64,000 nucleotides of DNA from CAMDPA01 sp963825625 (lineage in GTDB: Bacteria; Pseudomonadota; Alphaproteobacteria; Rhizobiales; Hyphomicrobiaceae), in assembly GCA_963825625.1 (NCBI GenBank), contig CAWGUF010000023.1:310001-374000 (forward strand), in the 5' to 3' direction. The position numbers and the translations under genes were made by a program. Positions 18,777 through 27,804 of the stretch are shown here, in pieces (position 1 is the first letter of the stretch; each line of letters opens with the position of its first letter). The notes below the pieces were generated by a model. It searched no databases, was not told the DNA's origin, and was given only the letters and a program-made list of their open reading frames with translations.

Positions 18777-20642
18777 ATGAACGATAAGACGAGAGCAGTC
18801 AAATACCGTCACGTGCGCATGCGCGAACGCGATGCGGAGCTGGTGCGACGGGCAGACGGCAGCATCCTGGTCAGCGCCAGGATGCCGCTTGGCGACGTCA
18901 CACTTCCGCTCACCTCGCGGCTGGACCACTGGGCGGCAGCGGATCCCGACCGCATGCTGTTTGCTGACCGCGGGCCCGACGGCAACTGGCGCAAGCTCTC
19001 ATATGGCGACGCAAGGCGGATTGGCCGCAACATCGCCCAATCCCTGCTGGCACGCGGGCTCAGCGCCGAGCGGCCGATCGTGATCCTGTCCGGTAACGAT
19101 ATCGAGCACGCGATGATCGCTCTGGGCGCCATGTACGCGGGTGTGCCATTCGCGCCGGTGTCGCCGGCCTACTCACTGCTGTCCTCCGACCATGCCAAGC
19201 TGCGCCACATCTTCCGCCTGCTCCAGCCTGGTCTCGTCTACGTATCGGACGCCCGCCTTTACGAAAAAGCGCTGGCCAGCGTCATGCAGCCGGGCATCGT
19301 GCTGGCGGCAGGCCGCAATGCCCCTGACACCCCATCGGCGATGACCTTCGAGCAGCTGACGACTACGCCCGCCGGCCCTGAGGTCGATGCTGCGACAGGC
19401 GCGATCAATGGCGATACCATAGCAAAGTTCCTCTTTACGTCCGGCTCCACCGGGCTGCCGAAGGCCGTCATCAACACGCATGGGATGTGGTGCTGCAATC
19501 AGGAGATGATCCGTTCGGAGTTCGCTTTCATGCAGGACGAGCCGCCGATCATGCTCGAATGGCTGCCCTGGAACCATACCGCGGGCGGCAACCACAACTT
19601 CGGCATCACGATCTATAACGGCGGAAGCACGTACATCGACGACGGCAATCCGACGCCTGCCGGTATGGACAAGACCATTCGAAATCTCATGGAAATCGCA
19701 CCGACCTTGTATTTCAACGTGCCGAAGGGATACGAGGCCCTATGCGAGCACATGCGGCGCAACGAGCGTCTGCGGCGGACGTTCTTCAGCCGTCTGAAGT
19801 TGATGCAATACGCCGGGGCCGGCCTGGCGCAGCATGTCTGGGATGCGTTGGAGCAACTGGCGGTCGAGACCTGCGGTGAACGCATCGTGATGATTTCAGG
19901 GTTCGGTTCGACTGAGACGGCACCGGCCGCGTTCTATTCGACCCAGCCGATGGATGGTCCCGGCAATATCGGCACGCCCGTGCCCGGCGTGCTGGCCAAG
20001 CTGGTCCCGGCGGATGGCAAACTGGAAGTGCGCCTCAAAGGCCCCAGCATCACACCCGGATACTGGCGGCAGCCGGAGTTGACCGCTGCCGCTTTCGACG
20101 AGGAAGGCTTCTACCGGATCGGGGACGCGCTGGCATTCGTGGATGAAGCAGACCCCAACAAGGGCTTTCGCTTCGACGGCCGGATCGCGGAGGACTTCAA
20201 GCTCGACACCGGAACCTGGGTGAACATGGCCGGAGTGCGCGGCTCACTGATTGCTGCGTGTGCGCCATACGTGCGCGACGTCGTTCTGGCCGGCCACGAC
20301 CGCGGCTTCCTGAGCGCGCTGGTGTTTCCCGATCCGGACGCGTGCGGTCGCATCATGGGCCTGGAAGCCAGTGTGCCCGATCCGAAATCCATTGCAGACA
20401 GCGTCGAGGTGCGCGCCCTGTTTCAGGAGCGCCTCGATGCCCTCGCGGCCGCTGCGACCGGCAGCTCTACGCGGATTGAACGCATCATCGTGCTGCCGGA
20501 TGCGCCTGCCATCGATACGGGCGAGATGACGGACAAGGGCTCGATCAACCAACGCGCGGTGCTGCAGAACCGCAAGTCTCTGGTCGAGGATCTTTATGCC
20601 GAGCCTGCCCCGGCGCATGTCATCGTGGCGGCGCGACGCTGA
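18777..20642 (+). CDS. fcs: Feruloyl-CoA synthase
   Basis: A 621-residue adenylate-forming ligase of the feruloyl-CoA synthase family, activating hydroxycinnamic acids with ATP and CoA. The phosphate loop is FTSGSTGLPKAV and is followed by the family-typical WLPWNHTAGGNHNFG and YFNVPKGYEAL. It lacks the usual YRTGD box and has FYRIGDALAFVDE instead, with FDGRIAEDFKLDTGTWVN, as in this family. ATG 18777 has an upstream GGTAAGG. No enoyl-CoA hydratase/lyase for the next ferulate step is visible, so a related aromatic acid could be the real substrate. Confidence 0.85.
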   Translation: MNDKTRAVKYRHVRMRERDAELVRRADGSILVSARMPLGDVTLPLTSRLDHWAAADPDRMLFADRGPDGNWRKLSYGDARRIGRNIAQSLLARGLSAERPIVILSGNDIEHAMIALGAMYAGVPFAPVSPAYSLLSSDHAKLRHIFRLLQPGLVYVSDARLYEKALASVMQPGIVLAAGRNAPDTPSAMTFEQLTTTPAGPEVDAATGAINGDTIAKFLFTSGSTGLPKAVINTHGMWCCNQEMIRSEFAFMQDEPPIMLEWLPWNHTAGGNHNFGITIYNGGSTYIDDGNPTPAGMDKTIRNLMEIAPTLYFNVPKGYEALCEHMRRNERLRRTFFSRLKLMQYAGAGLAQHVWDALEQLAVETCGERIVMISGFGSTETAPAAFYSTQPMDGPGNIGTPVPGVLAKLVPADGKLEVRLKGPSITPGYWRQPELTAAAFDEEGFYRIGDALAFVDEADPNKGFRFDGRIAEDFKLDTGTWVNMAGVRGSLIAACAPYVRDVVLAGHDRGFLSALVFPDPDACGRIMGLEASVPDPKSIADSVEVRALFQERLDALAAAATGSSTRIERIIVLPDAPAIDTGEMTDKGSINQRAVLQNRKSLVEDLYAEPAPAHVIVAARR

Positions 20643-20652
20643 TGCTGCGGTC

Positions 20653-20666
20653 TTGATCGCAGTCAA
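20653..20666. promoter_or_regulatory. FixK/FNR-type box upstream of hsp20
   Basis: The sequence TTGATCGCAGTCAA fits the TTGAT/C-N4-G/ATCAA consensus of FNR and FixK sites at all ten fixed positions. It lies about 180 bases before the hsp20 start and just after the fcs stop. Its twins stand before ccoN and four universal stress protein genes, which makes chance less likely. Regulation of hsp20 by the FixK-type protein at 22.1 kb is inferred. Confidence 0.6.
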
Positions 20667-20845
20667 TGCCGAAGAGCGAATGCAGCGGCACAAATGGGCG
20701 ACGTCTTGCCCGCTGGGCCGGCAAACCTACCAACTTTCATCGAACGCCTAGAGGCAAGACACCAGCCGGGTCCGACGACCTGCCCCGCGGTCGAATGCCC
20801 GTGCCGATATTCCTCAAAACGCGTATTGCAGCCAGGAGAGTGAAA

Positions 20846-21340
20846 ATGGCAAACTCCGAAGTCACCAAGACCAATGGTGGACAGACACGAGAGCCCGTCG
20901 ACATGTTCAGCGCCATGCGGTCGGAGATGGATCGCATGTTCGAGCGCTTCGAGCATGGCTGGCCAAACTGGCCGCGGCGCTGGCCGAGTGCGGGGCGCGC
21001 AGAGCTGATGGTTCCCGAGCTCGACGTTCACGACAATGGAAAGCAGCTTACCATCGAGGTCGAGCTGCCAGGCGTGGAGGAGAAGGATGTGTCCGTCACG
21101 CTCGCCAATGGCATCCTGACGATCAAGGGCCAGAAGAAGAGCGAGCGGGAGGAAAAGAAGGAGAACTACTTCATGGCCGAGCGGAGCTTCGGCTCGTTCG
21201 AACGCTCATTGCGGATGCCTGATACCATCGACGAGGACAAGCTGGAGGCCAAATTCGACAAAGGCGTTCTGCACATCGTTGCGCAAAAGCGGCCGGACGC
21301 CGTCAAGGCTGAAAAGAAGATCGAGATCAAGAAAACCTGA
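20846..21340 (+). CDS. Hsp20/alpha-crystallin family small heat-shock protein
   Basis: A 164-residue holdase chaperone. The alpha-crystallin domain runs from about residue 53 to the end: VPELDVHDNGKQLTIEVELPG, then VEEKDVSVTLANGILTIKG, and a late KFDKGVLHIVAQK. The N-terminal arm contains MRSEMDRMFERFEHGW. ATG 20846 follows a clear GGAGAG ribosome site; the frame is open for another 60 codons upstream, but that stretch is not family-like. Cytoplasmic protection of unfolded proteins is family knowledge. A FixK/FNR-type box 180 bases upstream suggests induction at low oxygen. Confidence 0.92.
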   Translation: MANSEVTKTNGGQTREPVDMFSAMRSEMDRMFERFEHGWPNWPRRWPSAGRAELMVPELDVHDNGKQLTIEVELPGVEEKDVSVTLANGILTIKGQKKSEREEKKENYFMAERSFGSFERSLRMPDTIDEDKLEAKFDKGVLHIVAQKRPDAVKAEKKIEIKKT

Positions 21341-21369
21341 GGCCGTTCCCTCAAGTATACGCGAATAAC

Positions 21370-21401
21370 GCGGCGGGATTGCCAATTGGCAGGCTCGCCG
21401 C
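21370..21401. terminator. Palindrome after hsp20, possible terminator
   Basis: GCGGCG and CGCCGC arms flank an inner palindrome GCCAATTGGC, giving a nested fold about 30 bases after the hsp20 stop. No run of T follows, so a rho-independent terminator is only possible; an operator is an alternative. Confidence 0.25.
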
Positions 21402-21535
21402 GACGGCTTGCCGGCCGCCGGAACGGCAATGGAGGCAGCCAGAAATGGCTGTCCTCAGTATTCATATAAATTGTGAAGGCTCAGCCCGAGCCTCCCATCT
21501 GCATACGAACGCATCGATACCAAAAGCCAGGCAGC

Positions 21536-22033
21536 TTAGATCCGGCGGCTGTCGAGCGAGCCTGACGAATATTCCCGCATCCGCACCTGATGTGCGCTGT
21601 GCTGCAGCAGTTTGCGCGTCACCACTGCCAGCTCGTCCAGGCTGCGCGCCTCGACCAGCAGGACGACATCGCCGGCCTCGAGCCGATCATCGAGACCGTT
21701 GAGCAGACCCATCGTGCGGCGCTCGGCCTCAAAATCTATCGAATCGAACTGGCCTGGCGCCGCCGCCAGCTCCTTGCCGCCTTTCAGGTTGCCGATCACT
21801 TCCACATGTTGAAGGGGTTCAATCAGCACACCAAGGGTCTGGTCCTCGACAAACGCTCGCAGCCGTGCCATGCCGTCGGAAGTTCCGACGATACAAATCC
21901 GGGCCGTATCGGCGTAAACCTGCATAAGCGACTCGACTGCCTTGGTCAGACTGCCGATTTCCGAGAAACCGGCAGTGGCGACCCAGCGGCCCATTTGCTC
22001 GGCCATCTGAAACACCCCGGTCAATCCGCCCAT
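21536..22033 (-). CDS. Unrecognised soluble protein downstream of fixK-like gene
   Basis: A 165-residue protein that I cannot assign. There are no membrane segments. Hydrophobic strands alternate with helices (ARICIVGTSDGMARLRAFVED, then a central LGVLIEPLQHVEVIGNL, then GDVVLLVEARSLDELAVVTRKLLQHSA), which could fit a small ferredoxin-like or sensor fold. It starts 36 bases after the stop of the Crp/Fnr-type regulator and runs the same way, so the two are probably co-transcribed. A role in the oxygen or stress response is inferred from that position only. Confidence 0.6.
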   Translation of the reverse strand: MGGLTGVFQMAEQMGRWVATAGFSEIGSLTKAVESLMQVYADTARICIVGTSDGMARLRAFVEDQTLGVLIEPLQHVEVIGNLKGGKELAAAPGQFDSIDFEAERRTMGLLNGLDDRLEAGDVVLLVEARSLDELAVVTRKLLQHSAHQVRMREYSSGSLDSRRI

Positions 22034-22069
22034 GCTCCAGCCTCTTATCGTCCTGGTGCGTACTCCCGC

Positions 22070-22786
22070 TCAGCTCCAACGATGCTCGCCATCGGCGATC
22101 TCGGTTAGTGCCTCGCGGTCGATGATCGCAACATAGCCGCCATGATCGAGGTCGATCAGGCCTTCCGCCTTCAGCTTGCTGAAGGTGCGGCTGACCGTCT
22201 CGATGGTCAGTCCAAGGAAGTCCGCGATATCGGCGCGACGCATCGGCAGCACGAGCTCCGTGGCATCCCGGCCGCGCCGCTCGTTCCTGTGGCTCAGCGC
22301 CAGCAGGAAACTGGCCACGCGCCCAGCGGCGCTGCGATAGCCGAGTGTCATCAGATGTCCGCGCGCGGCGTCGAGCTCAAGCACAACCGCCTCGTATAGC
22401 TCAAGCCCCAACTGCGGATCCTGAGCCGCGAACTGCCTGAGCTGGCAGGACGTGATGCATTTTACCCGGGCAGGCTCCGTGGCCTGTGCACTGAAGCTGT
22501 GCTCCCCGGTCGTTCCAAGCCCGACCAGATCGCCGGGAAACGCGATGTCGATGATCTGACGCTTGGCATCAGGCAGGATCTTGTAGATCAGGAGCGTGCC
22601 GGCCTCGACTTTGTAAACGTGGGTTCGAGGATCCCCCTCCAGGAACAAATGCTCACGTGGGGAAAGCTTCCTTACGGGCGCATCTGCCAAGCGCCCATCC
22701 AGCAGATCTACGCTGCGTCGCTGCGACGTCGAAGTCGATCCATGGCCTGTCTGCGCCGGATTCACGGAGCCAAGTGCTGCCAACAT
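22070..22786 (-). CDS. fixK: Crp/Fnr-family regulator, FixK-type
   Basis: A 238-residue transcription factor with an N-terminal cyclic-nucleotide-fold domain (LSPREHLFLEGDPRTHVYKVEAG, DIAFPGDLVGL) and a C-terminal winged helix (RADIADFLGLTIETVSRTFSKLKAEGLI). The recognition helix carries E-x-x-S-R, which in FNR and FixK reads TTGAT-N4-ATCAA sites. The N-terminal cysteine cluster that binds the FNR iron-sulfur centre is absent, so it is FixK-like rather than an oxygen sensor itself. ATG 22786 follows AGCAGGAGATC; a longer in-frame start is unlikely. Six matching boxes in this window are candidate targets, including one before ccoN. A FixL-like kinase is encoded close by. Confidence 0.83.
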   Translation of the reverse strand: MLAALGSVNPAQTGHGSTSTSQRRSVDLLDGRLADAPVRKLSPREHLFLEGDPRTHVYKVEAGTLLIYKILPDAKRQIIDIAFPGDLVGLGTTGEHSFSAQATEPARVKCITSCQLRQFAAQDPQLGLELYEAVVLELDAARGHLMTLGYRSAAGRVASFLLALSHRNERRGRDATELVLPMRRADIADFLGLTIETVSRTFSKLKAEGLIDLDHGGYVAIIDREALTEIADGEHRWS

Positions 22787-22819
22787 GATGATCTCCTGCT
22801 CAAGATCGGCTAAGTGTCT

Positions 22820-22833
22820 TTGACGGAGGTCAC
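22820..22833. promoter_or_regulatory. Near-consensus FNR/FixK site upstream of fixK
   Basis: TTGACGGAGGTCAC matches nine of ten fixed positions of the TTGAY-N4-RTCAA consensus. It lies about 35-47 bases before the fixK start and could serve autoregulation, probably repression given the short distance. This is weaker than the other sites. Confidence 0.35.
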
Positions 22834-22956
22834 AGAACAGCATGTCAGACACGCTCGCATGCCGCGATTGTGACGAATTGTAACCGATTGCAACAGGGCG
22901 AACCTGCCAGAAGGCGCCACGCAACCTTATGCAATATTTAGAAAAATGAGCCCGCG

Positions 22957-23694
22957 ATGGAAAGCAAAGAGCCGGCACATATCCTCGTCGTGGACGACGA
23001 GGCGGAGGTCAGGACGTTGCTGCGGCGCTGCTTCGAGATCGAGGGTTATCGTGTCTCCGAGGCGGCCGACGGTCAGGCGTTGCGCAGGGCCCTCGCCGAG
23101 GCGGCGGTAAACCTGGTAACGCTGGACCTGTCGCTGGGTGGCGAGGACGGCTTCTCGCTGGCTCGCGAACTCCGCGCCGGCTGCAACGTACCGATCATCA
23201 TGATCACGGGCAAAGACGATCCCGTCGACCGTGTCGTCGGACTTGAGCTGGGTGCTGACGACTACATCACCAAGCCGTTTCATCTGCGAGAGGTTGTGGC
23301 ACGTGTACGTGCCGTTCTGCGCCGCTATCAAATGTCCCCGGCCTCGAATGCCGATGCAGCGAAATCGCCACAACCGGCGACCTACGAGTTCGGCGGCATG
23401 GTGCTATGTGCATCACGGCGCGAGTTGACGTCTCGGTCCGGGGACACGATCGATTTGACTACGGCAGAGTTCAATATGCTGCTGATGTTCATCGAGCGTC
23501 CAGCGCGAGTGCTGTCGCGCGACAACATCATGGATCTTCTGAAAGGCCACGATTGGTCACCCTACGACCGCTCCATCGATACCATGGTGGGGCGCCTGCG
23601 CCGGAAGATCGAGCCGGACACGGACAGTCCGCGCTTCATAAAGACGGTACGCGGCGTCGGCTACGTCTTTGCCGCCGACGTCAAGCGGGGTTGA
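22957..23694 (+). CDS. OmpR/PhoB-family response regulator
   Basis: A 245-residue two-component response regulator. The receiver domain has the acidic pair in VVDDEAEV, the phospho-acceptor Asp57 (VTLDLSLGGEDGF) and the lysine in DDYITKPFHLREVVARV. The C-terminal winged helix is of the OmpR type (LTTAEFNMLLMFIERPARVLSRDNIMDLL and SIDTMVGRLRRKIE). It is divergent from fixK, with about 170 bases between starts, and convergent with the hybrid kinase, with stops four bases apart. It is a probable partner of that kinase and a probable controller of fixK. A classical FixJ would instead carry a LuxR-type DNA-binding domain. Confidence 0.9.
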   Translation: MESKEPAHILVVDDEAEVRTLLRRCFEIEGYRVSEAADGQALRRALAEAAVNLVTLDLSLGGEDGFSLARELRAGCNVPIIMITGKDDPVDRVVGLELGADDYITKPFHLREVVARVRAVLRRYQMSPASNADAAKSPQPATYEFGGMVLCASRRELTSRSGDTIDLTTAEFNMLLMFIERPARVLSRDNIMDLLKGHDWSPYDRSIDTMVGRLRRKIEPDTDSPRFIKTVRGVGYVFAADVKRG

Positions 23695-23697
23695 GCA

Positions 23698-26652
23698 TCA
23701 GCCGTTGAGTGCGGCGGAGACGGCCGTCGCCAACGCCGTGCGCGTGTAAGGCTTCTTCAGCAGCGGCGGCATTTCCTCGGCGTCGAAAGCTGCACCCTGA
23801 ACGTCCTTTGTCGCATCACCTGCTTGATCTGCGTCCTTGTCGTCAGAGCGCTCTTCGGGCGCGAATCCGGACGCGAGGAGAATGGGCAGACCAGGTCGCA
23901 GCTTTCGGGCTTCCCGCGCAAGCTCGAAGCCGGTCAAGCCGCCGGGCATGATCACATCCGAAAACAACAGATCAACGTGCTCCTGCCCGCGCAGAATTGC
24001 GAGAGCAGCAAGTCCGTCAGCAGCCTCCATTGTCCTGTAGCCCAGCAATTGCAGCTGGCGGACGGCGAGGTGGCGCACCTCGACATTGTCCTCAACGACA
24101 AGAACCCACTCCCCCAACGGCGATTGTGCCGCGGCGACGTCGCTTGGCGGCGCTGCCGGCTCGGCGCCGCTGAGATCGCGAGGCAGGTAAAGGCTTACTG
24201 TCGTACCCTGTCCCGGCGCGGATTCGATCTTCATGCAGCCACCGGACTGGCGCAGAAAACCGTAGATGGTGCTCAGCCCGAGGCCTGTTCCCTTGCCAGG
24301 CTCCTTAGTCGTGAAGAAGGGCTCCACCGCCCGCTCAGCAACCTCGGGCGGCATACCATGTCCGGTGTCAGTCACCGACAATCTTGCATATTCGCCTGGC
24401 TTCGCTTCAGAAAGCCCCGCAGTATCAGCTTCGCCAAGCACGACGTTGCTGGTTTCCAACACGATGCGACCGCCTTCCGGCATGGCATCGCGGGCATTGA
24501 TGGCGAGGTTCAATATGGCGTTCTCGATCTCTCCGGGATCGACGCGCGTGCGCCAGAGCCCGGGCGCCAGATTAGTGCCTACGGTAACCTGCTCGCCCAG
24601 CGCGCGACGCGTCAGCTCGGTCATGCCAATCGCGGTCTCGTTCAGATCGACGACGACGGGCTGGAGAGCACGGCGCCGGCTGAAGGTCGAAAGCCGCTCG
24701 GTGAGACGCGCGCCTCTGCGGGCTGCATCCTCGGCACGGCGGACAAGATCGCGGGCATCATCATCCTGCAGCTGCATGTCGAGCAGCTCCAGGTTGCCCG
24801 TAATGACCGTCAGGAGATTGTTGAAATCGTGCGCGATGCCACCCGTCAGACGCCCGATCGCTTCCATCTTCTGCGCCTGCGCGAGCATCCGCTCGGTCTG
24901 ACGCAGCTGCTCTTGAGCGGACTTGTGCTCGGTCAGATCGGTGATGATGCCGGTGAAGTGCAAGTGACCTGCGACCGGGAACTCGCTGACGGCGAGATGA
25001 ATAGGAAACGTCGAGCCATCCTTTCGTCTGGCCTCCACCTCACGCCCTTTGTCGATGATGCGCCGCTGGCCTGTGTCGAGATAGGCCTTGATGTAGCCGT
25101 CGTGCCTGCTCGCATCGGGCTCGGGCATCAGTTTTCTGACATTTTGACCAAGCAACTCGCTCCGATCATAACCGAAGAGCCTGATTGCCGACGTGTTTAC
25201 GGATTGGATGGCACCGCGCTGGTCGATGGACACGATGGCGCTGACGGCGCTATCGAGCATTGCCTGAAGCTGACCTGTGCGCTCCGCAACCAGCTCCTCC
25301 AGTGCCTTGCGATCGCGCGCGAGCACGGCCTCAGCCCGTCGCCGTGCGGTGATGTCGCGGATCGTGCCGAACATCAATTGTGCACGCCCTGCCACGAACT
25401 CGGCTCTGCCCCGCACGACCACCCAGCGTTCGGGTGTATCTGATGTGGCAGACAGGCGGTATTCCATTTCGAGTTGCCCTGCGCCGGCGGGATTTTGCGC
25501 CTCGAGCAGCCGCTTCTTGCGTATTTCGCGGTCATCGGGGTGAACCAGACGATCAAGGATGGTATCGGTCAAGCTTCCGTCTGGATCAAGACCCCAGATC
25601 ATCCGGGCCCGGCCATCGGCATCGACAATTCCAGACTTCGGGTCGTATGACCAGGTGCCGGTCTCTCCAGCCGCCAACGCCAGCGCGTTGCGCTGCAAGG
25701 CTTCGCTGAGATGCTGTTGGCTGCGCCGGCGCTCGGCCATGATGGCAGACAGGATCAACGCACACACCACCGTCGATGATATGAATACCTGGGCGGAGAG
25801 CACATTGTCTTGGACGGGATAGGCCGCGTCCGAGAACGGGCCGCGCCCATCCACCAGACCGGCGAGAGTGGCTGCTGCGACAATGAGGGCTGCCTGTGCC
25901 GAGCACAAGCGCCGACATCGCACCGACGCCCACAACAACAGGGGAAAGAAGACGGCCAGCGGCGCCGTTCTGGCAAGTGCGCCGTAGGCGGTCGTTTGGT
26001 AAAGCAGAACAACGGAAAAGACAAAGGTGAGCGAGAGAATGCATATGCCTTCCGCGAAGCGATCATCCGATAGCGTTCTTCGCTGAAACTCCTCTGCAAA
26101 CGCGAGGACCAGCGGGACGATCAGGATGATACCAACGGCGTGGGCGGCAAACACGATGCCGTAAGCGCGTCCGAGACTTTCGCCCGCGGCGCCCTCCCAG
26201 ATCAGGTCGATTACCATCAGGGCGCCGCCCACCGCGGCACCGGCGAGTATCGTGGCAAGCCACACCAGAACGCCGCGCAGACTGGCGAAGTCGCATGTCG
26301 CTGCGCTCCAGTAATGCGTCAGCCGCTCGATCAGCACGAATTGAGCCGCATGGGCGGCAACAATGAGTACGCACGAGACGACGTCATGGCTGCTAAAAAC
26401 CGCCCAGGCGAGAATACCGAGCAGGGCGCCGACGAGGCTCGCCGCGCGATTGGGGCCGCTGGTAACGAGAATAGTTGCAATGGCAACGCCTGAGGCAGGC
26501 CAGATGATGGGTGCACTGTGGCCAGGCGCCCAAATCGCATTTCCCGCCCACGCTGCCACAAGTGTCAGCAGTGCCACCACCGCGCCGCCAACGAGCGGTG
26601 AGCCGTCTCTCTCCAGCAAACGCCCGAGGTTGAAGCGCACGGCTTCCAGCAT
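23698..26652 (-). CDS. Hybrid histidine kinase with MASE1-like membrane domain and FixL-like heme PAS
   Basis: A 984-residue membrane sensor kinase. About residues 20-305 form a multi-pass MASE1-like region with eight or so hydrophobic segments. Then come a PAS/PAC unit (320-440), a second PAS (462-575), HisKA with phospho-His608 (GGIAHDFNN), an HATPase domain (NLAINARDAM, GTGLGLST) and a C-terminal receiver with Asp899. The second PAS closely resembles the FixL heme domain: MPEPDASRHDGY places His517 at the position of the FixL proximal histidine, and Arg537 is exactly 20 residues on, as is Bradyrhizobium FixL His200/Arg220. The position of FixL Arg206 is alanine here. Oxygen sensing is a strong inference. 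It is tail-to-tail with the response regulator. Confidence 0.85.
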   Translation of the reverse strand: MLEAVRFNLGRLLERDGSPLVGGAVVALLTLVAAWAGNAIWAPGHSAPIIWPASGVAIATILVTSGPNRAASLVGALLGILAWAVFSSHDVVSCVLIVAAHAAQFVLIERLTHYWSAATCDFASLRGVLVWLATILAGAAVGGALMVIDLIWEGAAGESLGRAYGIVFAAHAVGIILIVPLVLAFAEEFQRRTLSDDRFAEGICILSLTFVFSVVLLYQTTAYGALARTAPLAVFFPLLLWASVRCRRLCSAQAALIVAAATLAGLVDGRGPFSDAAYPVQDNVLSAQVFISSTVVCALILSAIMAERRRSQQHLSEALQRNALALAAGETGTWSYDPKSGIVDADGRARMIWGLDPDGSLTDTILDRLVHPDDREIRKKRLLEAQNPAGAGQLEMEYRLSATSDTPERWVVVRGRAEFVAGRAQLMFGTIRDITARRRAEAVLARDRKALEELVAERTGQLQAMLDSAVSAIVSIDQRGAIQSVNTSAIRLFGYDRSELLGQNVRKLMPEPDASRHDGYIKAYLDTGQRRIIDKGREVEARRKDGSTFPIHLAVSEFPVAGHLHFTGIITDLTEHKSAQEQLRQTERMLAQAQKMEAIGRLTGGIAHDFNNLLTVITGNLELLDMQLQDDDARDLVRRAEDAARRGARLTERLSTFSRRRALQPVVVDLNETAIGMTELTRRALGEQVTVGTNLAPGLWRTRVDPGEIENAILNLAINARDAMPEGGRIVLETSNVVLGEADTAGLSEAKPGEYARLSVTDTGHGMPPEVAERAVEPFFTTKEPGKGTGLGLSTIYGFLRQSGGCMKIESAPGQGTTVSLYLPRDLSGAEPAAPPSDVAAAQSPLGEWVLVVEDNVEVRHLAVRQLQLLGYRTMEAADGLAALAILRGQEHVDLLFSDVIMPGGLTGFELAREARKLRPGLPILLASGFAPEERSDDKDADQAGDATKDVQGAAFDAEEMPPLLKKPYTRTALATAVSAALNG

Positions 26653-26823
26653 GGCATGCGACCTTTACCGAGACGGACGGCACGTCTGCGTCCGTCCCTT
26701 CAAGGCCCTTTAGCATGGCCGTAGCTGGCATGCACGTCCGGCTCTACCAAATGCTGAAAGATGCTTCACCGACCGGGGATTCACACCCGGAAGTTGCGTG
26801 ATAAGGAGCGCCCCACAGCTCTG

Positions 26824-27685
26824 CTAATGCGACATCAGAACCGGCACGGTCATCTGCCGGAATACACCCCGGCTAGCCCCACCAAGCACGAACTCCCGAA
26901 GCCGGGAATGGCCATAGCAGCCCATGACAAGGAGATCGGCGCCATAATCGGCAACCCGTGACAACAGAACATTGCCGATATCGATATCGCCGAGCGACGT
27001 CCTGGCGGCTTCGGCACGTACACCATGGCGTGCGAGCGAAGCCGCGATCTCGGCAGCCGGCACGGTATCCGGCATAGCCGAACGCGCATCCTGATCGACC
27101 CAGAGAATGCGCACGACGTCGGCTTGCTGCAGGAGGGGCAGGGCGTCGAACACGGCACGCGCGGCTTCGCGCCGCCCGTTCCAGGCCACCAGCACATTCT
27201 TTCCAACACTGGGGTATCTGCCCGTATACGGCACGATGAGGGTTGGCCGCCCGCTCTCCATCACGAGACGATCGGGGAAGTCCAGCAACAAGGAGTAATC
27301 CCACGAACTCGTCAGCCTGGCCGGCGACGACGAGATCGACTGAACGGGCGTGGTCGAGTGCAACCGCCGCGCAATCCGGCTGGCCGACGTCGACATCCAC
27401 CGTTCGCCACTCCGCAACGACGGGCCGGCCTTTGACGGCAGCGTCGAACTTGGATTTCAGGCTTGCCGCCGCATCGCGGAACACCGCGCGCTCTTTCTCC
27501 GCCAGACCGGAACCGAACGCGATACCCCCACCAATGCCGGGCATTGCCCCGATAATCGCCGAAGGTACGACGAACAATCCGATCAAATGCGCTTCGGCGC
27601 GCTCCGCGACATTGACCGCTACGTCGATCAGGGGGCCCGCGCGGCGCTCGTCGTTCACGTGCACCATGACGGTCTTGTAGGTCAT
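26824..27685 (-). CDS. Universal stress protein, tandem UspA domains (one frame break)
   Basis: A double-domain universal stress protein of about 287 residues. The first frame begins MTYKTVMVHVNDERRAGPLID and covers domain one. Near 27303 the frame shifts by one base, and the homologous sequence goes on as LLLDFPDRLVMESGRPTLIVP. Domain two ends with the nucleotide-site motif MGCYGHSRLREFVLGGASR and LMSH. The same tail occurs in the proteins at 31.7 and 42.9 kb. A perfect FixK/FNR-type site lies 90 bases upstream. Members help survival under low oxygen and stasis; the precise function is unknown. Confidence 0.85.
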
Positions 27686-27774
27686 GAACGTCCTCCAGCC
27701 GATGTAAGCCGGTATCGGCCAACCTATGGCCTCGCCGGTGGCAGCAAGTGAAAGGCAATCGGACCGTCTCCGGT

Positions 27775-27788
27775 TTGACGCCTGTCAA
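27775..27788. promoter_or_regulatory. FixK/FNR-type box upstream of usp (27.7 kb)
   Basis: TTGACGCCTGTCAA matches TTGAY-N4-RTCAA at all ten fixed positions and is centred about 96 bases before the leftward universal stress protein start at 27685. The site lies between that gene and the end of the endonuclease-family gene. Confidence 0.65.
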
Positions 27789-27804
27789 GACAACGCGCCG
27801 GCTC

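Noticed and set aside
23824..25443. Long rightward open frame opposite the hybrid kinase
   Set aside because: It is antisense to the PAS, HisKA and HATPase domains and shows no family motif.
26758..26823. tRNA-like sequence on the minus strand, with a GTGTGAATCCCC stretch like a T-arm
   Set aside because: No acceptor stem pairs, the anticodon stem does not form, and the D-arm would overlap the stress protein stop codon. At best a decayed remnant; not annotated.
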